Below are positions 17,179 through 25,886 of a DNA stretch of 64,000 nucleotides, in pieces. Every line of letters starts with the position of its first letter. Position 1 is the stretch's first letter. The notes beneath the pieces were generated by a model. The model had not been told where the DNA came from. It saw only the letters and a list, made by a program, of their open reading frames with translations, and did not search any database. The DNA comes from CAILZL01 sp963748005 (GTDB taxonomy: Bacteria > Pseudomonadota > Gammaproteobacteria > Steroidobacterales > Steroidobacteraceae): NCBI GenBank assembly GCA_963748005.1, contig CAVVHH010000003.1, positions 310,001-374,000 of the forward strand, given 5' to 3'. The position numbers and the translations under genes are program-made.

Positions 17179-17249
17179 GGGCGGTTCGTGAACCGCCCTG
17201 ATTCAATTCATTGACACAAGCAAGAGGGCGACTCCCGAGCCGCCCCTAC
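17175..17249. repeat. Pair of REP-like palindromes between convergent genes
   Basis: Left unit 17175-17199 contains GGGGCGGTTCGTGAACCGCC. The right unit 17225-17249 is its inverted counterpart (GGGCGACTCCCGAGCCGCCCC). Both ends read GTAGGGG outward, and these TAGs are the stop codons of lolD (plus) and the DUF2062 gene (minus). The same core, as a perfect palindrome, occurs at 44504-44525. It probably also terminates transcription from both sides. Confidence 0.7.
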
Positions 17250-17797
17250 TTATGATTTTTCAGGTTGCTTTCCTTGATACGTCGCAGGCGCTTGCGTTTG
17301 TAGAACTTGTTGACCAGCGACAGGTGCCAGAATAACCCCAGCACGACGTAGCCGATGACGGCAGCAGCCAGCCCCAGAATGAGACTGCCAATTACGAACG
17401 GCTCCAGGATGGGGCCATGAAATGCCGGTAGCCAGTCGCCCGGATGAGTTTTGGGCAGATGGGTCATCGGTACCTTGCCCAGCACAAGGCAGCCGGTCCA
17501 GTAAGCGGCGTAGTACAGCGGGAACATGGTTACCGGGTTGGTCAGGAAGATTGCCGCGAGCGTGACCGGGATATTCACGCGCAACGCGATGGCAGCGAAG
17601 ATGGCCATCAGGGTATGCGGGATGGGCGGCGGCAGAAAGGCAATAAAGAAACCCAGTGCCACCGCACGAGTTACGTTGCGCCGGTTGATGCTCCAGTACG
17701 ATGCATCGCCAAACACGAAATCGAACGGGCGCATGAACCAGCGGGTGCGCAGGTGATGCCGCTGGCGGCTGAGCTTTTTGAAGATTCGAAGAGGCAT
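17246..17797 (-). CDS. DUF2062 membrane protein
   Basis: A 183-residue integral membrane protein of the DUF2062 family, whose function is not established. A basic N-terminus (RIFKKLSRQRHHLRTR) precedes the family signature VTRAVALGFFIAFLPPPIPHT and TNPVTMFPLYYAAYWTG. There are about three to four hydrophobic segments and a strongly basic C-terminal tail. Divergent from comEC with only 42 bases between starts. Its stop codon lies in the palindromic repeat shared with lolD. Confidence 0.88.
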   Translation of the reverse strand: MPLRIFKKLSRQRHHLRTRWFMRPFDFVFGDASYWSINRRNVTRAVALGFFIAFLPPPIPHTLMAIFAAIALRVNIPVTLAAIFLTNPVTMFPLYYAAYWTGCLVLGKVPMTHLPKTHPGDWLPAFHGPILEPFVIGSLILGLAAAVIGYVVLGLFWHLSLVNKFYKRKRLRRIKESNLKNHK

Positions 17798-17839
17798 GGC
17801 TGATTATGATCAACCCGGCACGTTGCTACTTGAAGATGA

Positions 17840-20173
17840 ATGGTTGATAGTTGGGGAGTACTGATTTGGCTCGTTGCAGGGATGCATATGCTTGGGTTCG
17901 CTTCAGCCTTTCTGTTGGGGGACGTCTGGGTACAGTTGTTACCCGCACTCGATCTTCCTCATCTGCTGGTTCCTGCAGGGATTGCAGCGCTGGTGCTGGT
18001 GTTACCGCCGACCAGGAGCTGGTGCACTGCACCGGCCATTGTGGCATTCCTGCTCGGAATTGTCTGGACTGCAAGCAACGCACGCTCATATCTGCAACAT
18101 GACCTCAGTCCAGCGCTGGAAGGTCAGGACCTGCTGGTGACCGGCCACATCGCCTCGATTCCCGAACTGGAGTCCTACGGCGTCCGCTTCGCATTCGTCA
18201 TCGAACAGGCCCCGGTCGCTGTGCCGCCACGTATCGAATTGACCTGGTACGACCCACCGTCCGCAGTGCACGCCGCTGAGCGCTGGCAGATGCAGGTGCG
18301 GCTGAAACGTCGGCATGGTTTTGCCAACCCCGGTGGCTTTGACTACGAAGCGGCACTGTTTCGTGAAGGCATCGGCGCGACGGGTTATGTCCGCGCGTCC
18401 GATCTCAATCGTCGCTTGGGCAGAGCGCGTGGTGAATACGTGCTCAAGACGCGTGCCGCGCTGACCGAGGCCATAGCCGACGCCATTCCCCGCGCGCCGA
18501 TGCAGGGCGTGGTGCGCGGCCTTGCGGTGGGCGATCAACAAGCCATCGGCAACGAACAATGGCAGGTGTTTGCACGCACCGGCACCAGCCATCTGATGGC
18601 CATTTCCGGATTTCACATCGGCATGGTGGCCTGGCTGTTTGCATGGCTGGGATCGCGTCTGGTGTACTTGCCCGCGGCGCAACGCTGGCGCTGGACGGCG
18701 CCGGATCTGCGCGCGCTATTCGGCATGAGTGCGGCGCTGGGTTATTCCTTGCTGGCCGGCATGTCCGTGCCCACGCAGCGTACCTTGCTGATGCTGGCCG
18801 TGTACTTTGGCGCCGGCCTGTTGCGACGTGAGATCAACGTCTGGCAAGGATTTGGGCTGGCGCTGCTGCTGGTGTTGCTGGTGGATCCCTTTGCGCCCCT
18901 GGGCGTGGGGGCGTGGTTGTCGTTTGGCGCGGTGGCCGTCATTCTGCTCAATCAGGTGGGCAGGGCGCAGCGTGCTTCAGGCTGGCGGGGCTTTCTGAGC
19001 ATGCAGCTGGTGGTCAGTGTGGGGCTGGTGCCGCTGCTGCTGAGTTCATTCGGCAGCCTGTCACTGGTGTCGGCGCTGGTGAATTTGCTGGCCATTCCCT
19101 TGTTCACAGCGGTGCTGGTACCGCTGGTGTTGATAGGTTGCGCCTTGTTGTTGATGCAACCGGCTGTGGGCGGCTGGTGGCTGGGCTGGCTGGCCAAGGG
19201 CCTGGACCATGTGTTTGCCGGCCTGCAATGGGCGTCAGGTTTGTCATGGGCGAGCTGGTATGCGCCACAGGCCGAACTCTGGGCGATGGGCCTGCTGGTA
19301 CTCGGTACGGTGATGATGGTGTTGCCGTGGCTGTGGCCGCTGCGTCTCAGCGGCCTTTTCTGTTGCCTGCCAGCGTTGTGCTGGCAGCCGGTATTGCTGC
19401 CCGAAGGCGGCTTTACAATGACCACGCTTGATGTGGGGCAGGGCCTGGCGGTGGTGGTGCAGACACGGACACATACGCTGCTGTATGACGCCGGCCCGAA
19501 ATTTCAAAGCGGCCGTGATACCGGTGAGTTGGTGGTGCTGCCGTATCTGCAAGCTCAGGGCATCAGGTATCTGGACATGCTTGTCATCAGCCATGGTGAT
19601 GATGATCACGCGGGCGGCGTGCAGTCGGTACTGACGGGTATGCCGGTGGGACAGCTGCTGCCGGGTCCGTCGGTCAACAGCCCCGTGCCGCGCACATCCT
19701 GCCAAGGTGGTCAGCGCTGGCAATGGGATGGTGTGGTGTTCATGGTTGTGCATCCCGGACCAGGATATGAACACGACAGCGACAACAATCAGTCCTGTGT
19801 GCTGCAGATCGCTGCGCCCGGCGGTAGCGCATTGTTGCTGGGTGACGTGGAAAAACGCATCGAACGTGCGCTCAGCAATGCCGGGCTGATTGGCCGCACC
19901 ACCGTCGTAGAGGCAGCGCATCACGGCAGTCGCAGTTCGTCCACCGATGTTTTGATTAACGCCACACAACCTGAATGGGTGGTGTTCAGCGCGGGATATC
20001 GCAATCGTTGGGGCTTCCCCCGACCGGAGGTGCTCTCGGCCTGGCAGGCGAGCGGCGCGCAGACGGTATCAACCATCGATTCCGGCGCGATCACGCTGGC
20101 ACTGCTACCCGGTCAGCCGGTGGTTGTGCAGCGTTACCGGGAACAGCGCCGTCGCTATTGGCAGACCCAGTAG
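17840..20173 (+). CDS. comEC: ComEC/Rec2-family DNA internalisation protein
   Basis: An inner-membrane channel protein thought to carry single-stranded DNA into the cytoplasm during natural transformation. The 777 residues show an N-terminal DUF4131 region (two helices, then a soluble OB-like part), the central competence domain with many helices (GTSHLMAISGFHIGMVAW, about 245-262), and a C-terminal metallo-beta-lactamase domain (LDVGQGLAVVVQT, SHGDDDHAGG, AAHHGSRSSS). All parts expected of a full-length protein are present. No other competence genes are in the window. It sits just before exbB, as in several gammaproteobacteria. Confidence 0.94.
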   Translation: MVDSWGVLIWLVAGMHMLGFASAFLLGDVWVQLLPALDLPHLLVPAGIAALVLVLPPTRSWCTAPAIVAFLLGIVWTASNARSYLQHDLSPALEGQDLLVTGHIASIPELESYGVRFAFVIEQAPVAVPPRIELTWYDPPSAVHAAERWQMQVRLKRRHGFANPGGFDYEAALFREGIGATGYVRASDLNRRLGRARGEYVLKTRAALTEAIADAIPRAPMQGVVRGLAVGDQQAIGNEQWQVFARTGTSHLMAISGFHIGMVAWLFAWLGSRLVYLPAAQRWRWTAPDLRALFGMSAALGYSLLAGMSVPTQRTLLMLAVYFGAGLLRREINVWQGFGLALLLVLLVDPFAPLGVGAWLSFGAVAVILLNQVGRAQRASGWRGFLSMQLVVSVGLVPLLLSSFGSLSLVSALVNLLAIPLFTAVLVPLVLIGCALLLMQPAVGGWWLGWLAKGLDHVFAGLQWASGLSWASWYAPQAELWAMGLLVLGTVMMVLPWLWPLRLSGLFCCLPALCWQPVLLPEGGFTMTTLDVGQGLAVVVQTRTHTLLYDAGPKFQSGRDTGELVVLPYLQAQGIRYLDMLVISHGDDDHAGGVQSVLTGMPVGQLLPGPSVNSPVPRTSCQGGQRWQWDGVVFMVVHPGPGYEHDSDNNQSCVLQIAAPGGSALLLGDVEKRIERALSNAGLIGRTTVVEAAHHGSRSSSTDVLINATQPEWVVFSAGYRNRWGFPRPEVLSAWQASGAQTVSTIDSGAITLALLPGQPVVVQRYREQRRRYWQTQ

Positions 20174-20271
20174 TCTCTCCGGGAGTTTTTAAGGGTTTCG
20201 GCAGCTTGAGCGAGCGACAGGTGGCTGCATCGTTGTAGTATTGGGGGCTACGACCACAACGAAAACCAAGC

Positions 20272-20892
20272 ATGTACGAGATAGTCAAAGCCGGCGGCAT
20301 CATGATGGTGCCGATCATCCTCAGCTCCATCATTGCGATCGCCATCATCGTCGAACGTCTGTGGACTTTGCAGCGTGACCGGGTACTGCCCAGAGAACTG
20401 TTCGAGAAAGTCTGGCAATGGGTGGAGTCCAACCAGCTGCAGGACAAGCACATCCTGGCGTTGCAGCAGAATTCACCGCTGGGCAAGGTACTGGCCGCCG
20501 GGCTGGCCAACAGGCATCGGCCGCGCGAAGTCATGCGCGAGGCCATCGAAGATTCCGGGCGGCACGTGATCCATGAGCTGGAGCGCTTTCTCAGCGCGCT
20601 GGGCACCATTGCCGGCATCGCGCCCCTGCTGGGCTTGCTGGGTACGGTGTTCGGCATGATTCGCACCTTCAACTCCATCAATACCTCGGGTATCGGTAAT
20701 CCCGCCACGCTGGCGTCGGGCATTGCCGAGGCGCTGGTAGCCACTGCCGCTGGCCTGAGTGTTGCCATTCCGACGCTGATCTGTTTTCGCATGCTGCGAC
20801 GACGGGTGGATGATCTGGTGGTGGAAATGGAAAAAGAAGCCATCAAGCTGGTGCAGGCGGTCGAGAATGCGGCGCATGGAGCCCGGGCGTGA
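20272..20892 (+). CDS. exbB: ExbB/TolQ-family proton channel subunit
   Basis: An inner-membrane subunit that with ExbD converts proton-motive force into mechanical work at the envelope. The 206 residues have three membrane helices (about 10-33, 108-135, 150-175). The conserved LERFLSALGTIAGIAPLLGLLGTVFGMI block and ASGIAEALVATAAGLSVAIP block form the pore. It overlaps exbD by four bases (GTGA). In the comEC-exbBD-msbA-lpxK cluster its dedicated partner is not established; no TonB gene is adjacent. Confidence 0.92.
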   Translation: MYEIVKAGGIMMVPIILSSIIAIAIIVERLWTLQRDRVLPRELFEKVWQWVESNQLQDKHILALQQNSPLGKVLAAGLANRHRPREVMREAIEDSGRHVIHELERFLSALGTIAGIAPLLGLLGTVFGMIRTFNSINTSGIGNPATLASGIAEALVATAAGLSVAIPTLICFRMLRRRVDDLVVEMEKEAIKLVQAVENAAHGARA

Positions 20893-21356
20893 ATCTCGGC
20901 AGGCGCAACCGGCGCGACGACGACATGGAGATCAACGTGGTGTCGTTCATCGACATCCTGTTGCTGCTGCTGATTTTCTTCATGCTTGCCACCAGCTTCG
21001 TGACTGAAGGACGCATCAACATCCAGTTGCCGGATGCCAGCGTGCAGACCGACCGCAAGACACCGCAGACTCGCCTGGAAGTCGGCGTGAATGCCAATGG
21101 CAGTTATCGCGTGAACGATCAGGAATTGATCAACAACAGCGCAGATACCCTGAGTGCCGCCATCAGCAAGGTTGCCGGTGATACACGTGATCAGGCGGTG
21201 CTGATTCGTGCCGATGCGCGCGCCACGCATCAGTCGGTGGTGACGGCGATGGATGTGATTGGCCGTCTGGGTTTCAAGGCCATCAGCATTGCCACAGTCA
21301 ATCAGACCGACAACAAGAATCCATCCACAGCCGCCACAGCTGCCAAGACCCAATAA
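20889..21356 (+). CDS. exbD: ExbD/TolR-family biopolymer transport protein
   Basis: Partner of the preceding ExbB-like subunit. The 155 residues have one membrane helix (about 15-38) containing the proton-carrying aspartate in VVSFIDILLLLLIFFMLATSF (Asp20 region), followed by a periplasmic domain (VLIRADARATHQSVVTAMD). A GTG start overlaps the exbB stop. A short Asn/Thr/Ala tail closes the protein two bases before the msbA ATG. Confidence 0.92.
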   Translation: MNLGRRNRRDDDMEINVVSFIDILLLLLIFFMLATSFVTEGRINIQLPDASVQTDRKTPQTRLEVGVNANGSYRVNDQELINNSADTLSAAISKVAGDTRDQAVLIRADARATHQSVVTAMDVIGRLGFKAISIATVNQTDNKNPSTAATAAKTQ

Positions 21357-21357
21357 C

Positions 21358-23100
21358 ATGGCTTCTACTCAACTGACCAGCATCTGGCCGACCTACCGGC
21401 GCTTGTTGAAATACCTGCGTCCCTACTACCTGCAGTTTGCAGTCGGCACATTGGGCGCGGTCATGTTCGCTGCAACCAATTCGGGCGTCGCGTGGCTGGC
21501 CAAGGGGTTTCTCGACGGGACATTTCTCAAGAAAGATCCGGTGATGCTGATACTTGCGCCGGTTGGACTGGTTGCGCTGTTCCTGGTGCGTGGCGTCGGT
21601 GACTTCATCAATACCTACTACATGGGCTGGGTGGGCCGGCGCATCATCAAGCAGCTGCGCACGGAACTGTTCGAGAAGATGCTGGATCTGCCCATCCGCT
21701 ATTTTGATCGCAATCCCTCGTCGGCCATGCTTGCGAAGCTGCTGTTCAACACCGAACAGATCGCCATCGTGGTGACCGAGGCCATCACTGTGGTGACGCG
21801 TCAGAGCCTTACCATCATTGGGCTGGTGTTCACGCTGTTCTGGTTCAATGCCAAACTTGCGGCGATCGCGATGATCGCCGGTCCGGTGATAGCGGGTCTC
21901 ATTTCGGTGGTTAACAGGCACTTTCGTCGTTACAGCACACGCATCCAGAATTCGGTGGGCGATGTCACCGGTATTGCGAAGGAAGCCCTGGATGCACCGC
22001 GGGTAATCAAGGTATTCAATGCGCAGGCTTACGAGCGTCAGCAGTTCGAAGCGGCCAATGAACAAACCTTCCGCTCGACGATGAAGTGGCTGCGGATACG
22101 CGGATTGGCCAATCCGGTGGTGCAGGGCATTGCTTCCATCGCACTGGCTGTAGTGTTGTGGATAGCTACCAACGACGCCATCAACGGTGATATGACGGTG
22201 GGCGAGTTCACGGGTTTCATTGCTGCACTGCTCAGCATCCAGAATCCCCTGCGTGATCTGGTGAATGTTTCCGGTCCAATTCAACAGGGTATTGCGGCTG
22301 GCGAAAGCCTGTTCCAAGTGTTCGATGAACTGCCAGAGCCTGATCATGGCAGACTCGAGATCAGGCGCGTACGTGGCGAAGTGGAATATCGCGATGTCAC
22401 GCATACCTATGACTCCGGTTCATCTGCGGCACTCAAATCGGTATCCATCACAATCAGGGCAGGCGAAACAGTTGCGTTTGTCGGTCGCTCAGGCAGCGGC
22501 AAGTCCACGCTGGTCAACCTGCTGCCGCGTTTCTACGATCTGAGTGAAGGCACCTTGCTGGTGGACGGACATGATGTCCGTGAGTTCAAGCTGCACAATC
22601 TGCGCGAACAGATTGCCCTGGTGAGCCAGGACGTGGTGTTGTTCGATGACAGTATCAGCAACAATATTGCCTTTGGTCGTCCCGCTGATGCGGCTGCCAT
22701 CGAGCGCGCTGCCAAGGCTGCACACGTTCTGGAATTTGCCGGCAAGCTGCCACAAGGCATGGAAACCACGGTGGGCGAGCGCGGCGTGCTGTTGTCGGGC
22801 GGGCAGAAGCAACGTATTTCGATTGCGCGTGCGCTGCTCAAGGATGCGCCTATCCTGATTCTGGATGAAGCCACTTCGGCGCTCGATACTGAATCGGAAC
22901 GCACCATTCAGGCGGCGCTGGAAGGGCTGATGCAGAACCGCACCACGCTGGTGATTGCACATCGCCTGTCCACCATCGAAAAAGCCGATCGCATTGTGGT
23001 CATGGACAGCGGGCGCATTGTTGAAGTGGGTACGCATGCAGAACTGCTGGCGCGCAATGGCGCATATGCAGCCTTGCATCGTATGCAGTTCAACGTGTAG
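21358..23100 (+). CDS. msbA: Lipid A export ATP-binding/permease MsbA
   Basis: Flips core-lipid A across the inner membrane. A 580-residue half transporter: six membrane helices in residues 1-320, then the nucleotide-binding domain with Walker A GRSGSGKST, signature LLSGGQKQR, Walker B ILILDEATSALD and the H-loop IAHRLST. The start is the ATG at 21358, one base after the exbD stop; the frame continues upstream in a non-coding phase of exbD. Directly followed by lpxK, the usual lipid A pairing. Confidence 0.95.
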   Translation: MASTQLTSIWPTYRRLLKYLRPYYLQFAVGTLGAVMFAATNSGVAWLAKGFLDGTFLKKDPVMLILAPVGLVALFLVRGVGDFINTYYMGWVGRRIIKQLRTELFEKMLDLPIRYFDRNPSSAMLAKLLFNTEQIAIVVTEAITVVTRQSLTIIGLVFTLFWFNAKLAAIAMIAGPVIAGLISVVNRHFRRYSTRIQNSVGDVTGIAKEALDAPRVIKVFNAQAYERQQFEAANEQTFRSTMKWLRIRGLANPVVQGIASIALAVVLWIATNDAINGDMTVGEFTGFIAALLSIQNPLRDLVNVSGPIQQGIAAGESLFQVFDELPEPDHGRLEIRRVRGEVEYRDVTHTYDSGSSAALKSVSITIRAGETVAFVGRSGSGKSTLVNLLPRFYDLSEGTLLVDGHDVREFKLHNLREQIALVSQDVVLFDDSISNNIAFGRPADAAAIERAAKAAHVLEFAGKLPQGMETTVGERGVLLSGGQKQRISIARALLKDAPILILDEATSALDTESERTIQAALEGLMQNRTTLVIAHRLSTIEKADRIVVMDSGRIVEVGTHAELLARNGAYAALHRMQFNV

Positions 23101-23111
23101 TTCCGCAGATA

Positions 23112-24128
23112 ATGTCTCTGGACGCGCGATTTCAGGAGCTCTGGTACAACCGTCAGGGTGCGGTCTGGTGGCTGTTGCCGTTGTCTGCATTGTTTGCGCT
23201 GGTGGTGGCGGTGCGACGCTGGATGTTCCGCGTGGGCGTGTTGCGTAGTGTCCGGGTTTCGCGGCCCGTAATCGTCATCGGCAATCTCACCGTGGGCGGC
23301 ACGGGCAAAACGCCGCTGGTGATCTGGCTGGCCAATACCCTGGGTGCACAGGGCTATCGCGTGGGTGTGATCACGCGTGGTTACGGTGGCAAGGCAAAGC
23401 ACTGGCCACAACACGTAGAGGCCAGCAGCCAGCCTGAGTTGGTGGGTGATGAGCCGGTGCTGATCGCCCAGCAGACCCAGGCAGTGGTGGTTGCCGGGCC
23501 GGATCGTGTCGTTGCGGCACGGCAGGCCATTGCGGCCGGCGCGCAGCTGGTGATCTCGGACGATGGTCTGCAGCACTATCGCCTGCAGCGCGATCTGGAA
23601 TGGGTGGTGGTGGACGCCAGTCGTCTGTTCGGCAATGGACGCTTGCTACCGGCTGGACCCTTGCGCGAACCCATTCAACGCCTCAGTGAAGTGAACCGGG
23701 TGCTGGTCAATGAGCGCCATGGCGCTAAAGTCGCAACGCTGAACCGGGCGCACATTCCCTATCGTGTCGGACTGACGCAGCTGCGTTCGTTGAAAACCGG
23801 TGAGCATCGTGCATTGGCGACGCTGCGCGGACAACAGGTGCATGTGGTCACCGGTATTGGCAATCCACAGGGTTTTCTGCAGCCCTTGCGCGAACTGGGG
23901 CTGCGATTCGATGCGCGCATCCTGCCGGATCATGCCAGTCTCACGGTTGACGACATTGAGTTTGGCGATGCGTTGCCGGTGCTCATGACCGACAAAGATG
24001 CCGTAAAATGCGCCGCCTTCGCGACTTCCCGGCATTGGGCGGTGGGGGCCGAGGTGTTGCTTGATGCCGCCGATCAGGTGCAGCTGGTGACCGAGGTTCA
24101 ACACTGCCTGGCGGCGCACGTAGCCTAG
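23112..24128 (+). CDS. lpxK: Tetraacyldisaccharide 4'-kinase LpxK
   Basis: Phosphorylates the 4' position of the lipid A disaccharide on the cytoplasmic face of the inner membrane. The 338-residue protein has one N-terminal hydrophobic segment (about 20-36), Walker A GNLTVGGTGKTP (57-68), VITRGYGG and the DDGLQH motif, all characteristic of LpxK. It begins 11 bases after msbA, and ycaR follows after 15 bases, so the whole block is probably one transcript. Confidence 0.96.
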   Translation: MSLDARFQELWYNRQGAVWWLLPLSALFALVVAVRRWMFRVGVLRSVRVSRPVIVIGNLTVGGTGKTPLVIWLANTLGAQGYRVGVITRGYGGKAKHWPQHVEASSQPELVGDEPVLIAQQTQAVVVAGPDRVVAARQAIAAGAQLVISDDGLQHYRLQRDLEWVVVDASRLFGNGRLLPAGPLREPIQRLSEVNRVLVNERHGAKVATLNRAHIPYRVGLTQLRSLKTGEHRALATLRGQQVHVVTGIGNPQGFLQPLRELGLRFDARILPDHASLTVDDIEFGDALPVLMTDKDAVKCAAFATSRHWAVGAEVLLDAADQVQLVTEVQHCLAAHVA

Positions 24129-24143
24129 GGCTTTGAGGTATTC

Positions 24144-24332
24144 ATGGACTCCCGTCTTCTCGACATTCTGGCTTGCCCGATCTGCAAAAGTCCGCTGCGG
24201 TACGACAAGCCGTCCCAGCAGCTGATTTGCCGGGCTGACCGCCTGGCGTTTCCGGTGCGTGACGGCATTCCGGTAATGCTGGAAGAAGAAGCCAGGCAAT
24301 TGCTGCCCGATGATCCCTTGCTGGACAGCTGA
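24144..24332 (+). CDS. ycaR: Trm112-family protein YcaR
   Basis: A 62-residue Trm112/UPF0434 protein, typically found between lpxK and kdsB. It shows LLDILACPICKSPLRYD and AFPVRDGIPVML. The usual second cysteine pair is reduced to CPIC plus a single further Cys (LICRADR), as in other bacterial YcaR proteins. Eukaryotic Trm112 activates methyltransferases; the bacterial role is unsettled. The stop lies 8 bases before the kdsB GTG. Confidence 0.93.
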   Translation: MDSRLLDILACPICKSPLRYDKPSQQLICRADRLAFPVRDGIPVMLEEEARQLLPDDPLLDS

Positions 24333-24339
24333 ACGAACC

Positions 24340-25107
24340 GTGCGCTTCAAAGTTGTCATCCCGGCGCGCTACGCGTCGACGCGCCTGCCCGGCAAGCCGC
24401 TGCTGGACATCCAGGGCAAGCCCATGGTGCAGTGGGTGGTGGATGCCGCCTGCGCCAGCAGCGCCGACGAAGTGCTGGTGGCCACCGACGATGCGCGTAT
24501 TGCCACTGTGGTGACCAACCCGCGTGGCACGGGCTCGCTGGCCGTGATGACCCGCGCCGAACACCGCTCGGGCACTGATCGAATTGCTGAAGTGGCGACG
24601 GCGCGTGGCTGGGATGGCGCGGTGATCGTGGTCAACGTGCAGGGCGATGAGCCGCAGATGCCGCCGCAGCTGATCAATCAGGTGGCGCAGCTGCTGGCCG
24701 ATCATCCGGATGCCCATCTGGCGACCCTGTGCACGCCCATCGAGTCGCTGGAGGAATTCCTCAACCCCAATGTAGTCAAGGTGGTCAGCGCCGACGACGC
24801 CACCGCCCTGTATTTCAGCCGTGCCCCCATTCCCTGGCACCGCGATGCGGCGCCATACGGGCTCATCAGCCAGACCCGGTACGAAGGCGCCATGCGCCAT
24901 CTGGGTATCTATGCGTACCGGGTATCGGCATTATTGCGCCTGACCCAATTGCCGCCGGGCAGTCTCGAACTGGCCGAAAGTCTGGAACAATTGCGCGCCC
25001 TGCAGGCCGGGATGCGAATTGTGGTGACCGCTGCGACCACGCAGCCCGGCATGGGCATCGACACGCCGCAGGACATCGAACGTATTCGTAATATCATTGC
25101 CAATTAG
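24340..25107 (+). CDS. kdsB: 3-deoxy-manno-octulosonate cytidylyltransferase KdsB
   Basis: Activates Kdo with CTP to give CMP-Kdo for the inner core of lipopolysaccharide. The nucleotidyltransferase pattern is clear: VVIPARYASTRLPGKPL at the N-terminus, VVNVQGDEPQMPP in the middle, YFSRAPIPW and HLGIYAYR later. The GTG at 24340 gives 255 residues, matching the family; the longer frame upstream overlaps ycaR. Last gene of the lipid A/Kdo block. Confidence 0.96.
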   Translation: MRFKVVIPARYASTRLPGKPLLDIQGKPMVQWVVDAACASSADEVLVATDDARIATVVTNPRGTGSLAVMTRAEHRSGTDRIAEVATARGWDGAVIVVNVQGDEPQMPPQLINQVAQLLADHPDAHLATLCTPIESLEEFLNPNVVKVVSADDATALYFSRAPIPWHRDAAPYGLISQTRYEGAMRHLGIYAYRVSALLRLTQLPPGSLELAESLEQLRALQAGMRIVVTAATTQPGMGIDTPQDIERIRNIIAN

Positions 25108-25139
25108 TCCCAAGTAATAATCGAAGAGCAGAGCTACTC

Positions 25140-25451
25140 ATGAAATTGATCAACAAGCGGGAACATACCGGTCAGCGTGTGGTGCTGGACGGCAGAAATT
25201 TTGTCGAATGCAAATTCACCAACTGCACGCTGGTGATTGAAGGCGGCGGCCTGTTTCAGATGGACCGCTGCGTCATCAGCGAAGATTGCCGGTTTGCGGT
25301 GGAAGGCCCCGCCAAGATCTGTCTGGATTCGCTCAAGCTGATGCTGCACGGCGGTGGCTGGCTTTCGCAGGTGGCCGATGCGGTGCTGACCAAGACCCGC
25401 GAAGCGCCGCGCTTCGTGACGCCCAATGCACCCCAGGATGGCGCCAAGTAA
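25140..25451 (+). CDS. Conserved small protein of unknown function
   Basis: I do not recognise a named family. The 103 residues have no signal peptide or membrane helix. Residues 8-60 read like a short right-handed beta-helix or pentapeptide-type stretch with regularly spaced hydrophobic and cysteine positions (VVLDGRNFVECKF, NCTLVIEGGG, RCVISEDC), followed by a helical tail. ATG start without a strong ribosome site. It lies 32 bases after kdsB and 9 before ppnP, so it is probably cotranscribed with ppnP. Confidence 0.7.
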   Translation: MKLINKREHTGQRVVLDGRNFVECKFTNCTLVIEGGGLFQMDRCVISEDCRFAVEGPAKICLDSLKLMLHGGGWLSQVADAVLTKTREAPRFVTPNAPQDGAK

Positions 25452-25460
25452 GGAACCCGC

Positions 25461-25748
25461 ATGTTGAAACACAACAGCTATTTCGATGGCGCAGTCCAGA
25501 GCGTGGGTTTCGAACGCAACGGCCTGCGCGCCACGGTGGGCGTGATTGCCCCTGGCGAATATCACTTCGGTACCGCGGCTGCGGAACGCATGACCGTCAC
25601 CAGCGGTCTGTTGCGCGCTAGGCTGGGCGAGGGCGAATGGCAGAGTTATCCTGCCGGCACTTCATTCGAAGTGGCGGCCAACAGCGGTTTCGACGTACAA
25701 GCGGTAGGTGGCCCCGCCGCCTATCTGTGCGAATTCCTCGGCGCTTAG
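25461..25748 (+). CDS. ppnP: Pyrimidine/purine nucleoside phosphorylase PpnP
   Basis: A small cupin-fold enzyme that phosphorolyses a range of nucleosides to base and ribose 1-phosphate. The 95-residue length and the motifs NSYFDGAVQS, GVIAPGEYHFGT, ERMTVTSGLL and YPAGTSFEV match the YaiE/DUF1255 family. AAGGAA precedes the ATG. A hairpin repeat (25759-25791) and then a strong terminator follow. Confidence 0.94.
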   Translation: MLKHNSYFDGAVQSVGFERNGLRATVGVIAPGEYHFGTAAAERMTVTSGLLRARLGEGEWQSYPAGTSFEVAANSGFDVQAVGGPAAYLCEFLGA

Positions 25749-25758
25749 CGGTTTAACT

Positions 25759-25791
25759 CCCTCTCCCTCAGGGAGAGGGTTGGGGTGAGGG
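25759..25791. repeat. CCCTCTCCC...GGGTGAGGG repeat, short form
   Basis: A 9-bp stem (25759-25767 with 25771-25779, CCCTCTCCC/GGGAGAGGG) followed by TTGGGGTGAGGG. A longer version with the same ends occurs at 32383-32487. This kind of repeat is widespread between genes in many proteobacteria. It starts 10 bases after the ppnP stop. Confidence 0.7.
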
Positions 25792-25835
25792 TGCTGCATA
25801 TTCTTAAAACTCAATGCAGCCAGACGTCAGGCATA

Positions 25836-25862
25836 AAAAAGGCCGGCAATGCCGGCCTTTTT
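25836..25862. terminator. Bidirectional intrinsic terminator
   Basis: AAAAAGGCCGGC, a 3-base loop and GCCGGCCTTTTT form a perfect stem with a T run on each strand. It lies between ppnP (plus) and the BI-1 gene (minus), so it can end both transcripts. Confidence 0.93.
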
Positions 25863-25886
25863 GTATTCCGCAGTCAAACTTCTTCG

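Noticed and set aside
20091..21359. 422-codon minus-strand frame opposite exbB and exbD
   Set aside because: The plus-strand genes have clear family motifs and overlapping starts; the antisense product has no recognisable domain.
21298..22404. 368-codon minus-strand frame opposite msbA
   Set aside because: Shadow of a conserved ABC transporter gene; no motif or ribosome site.
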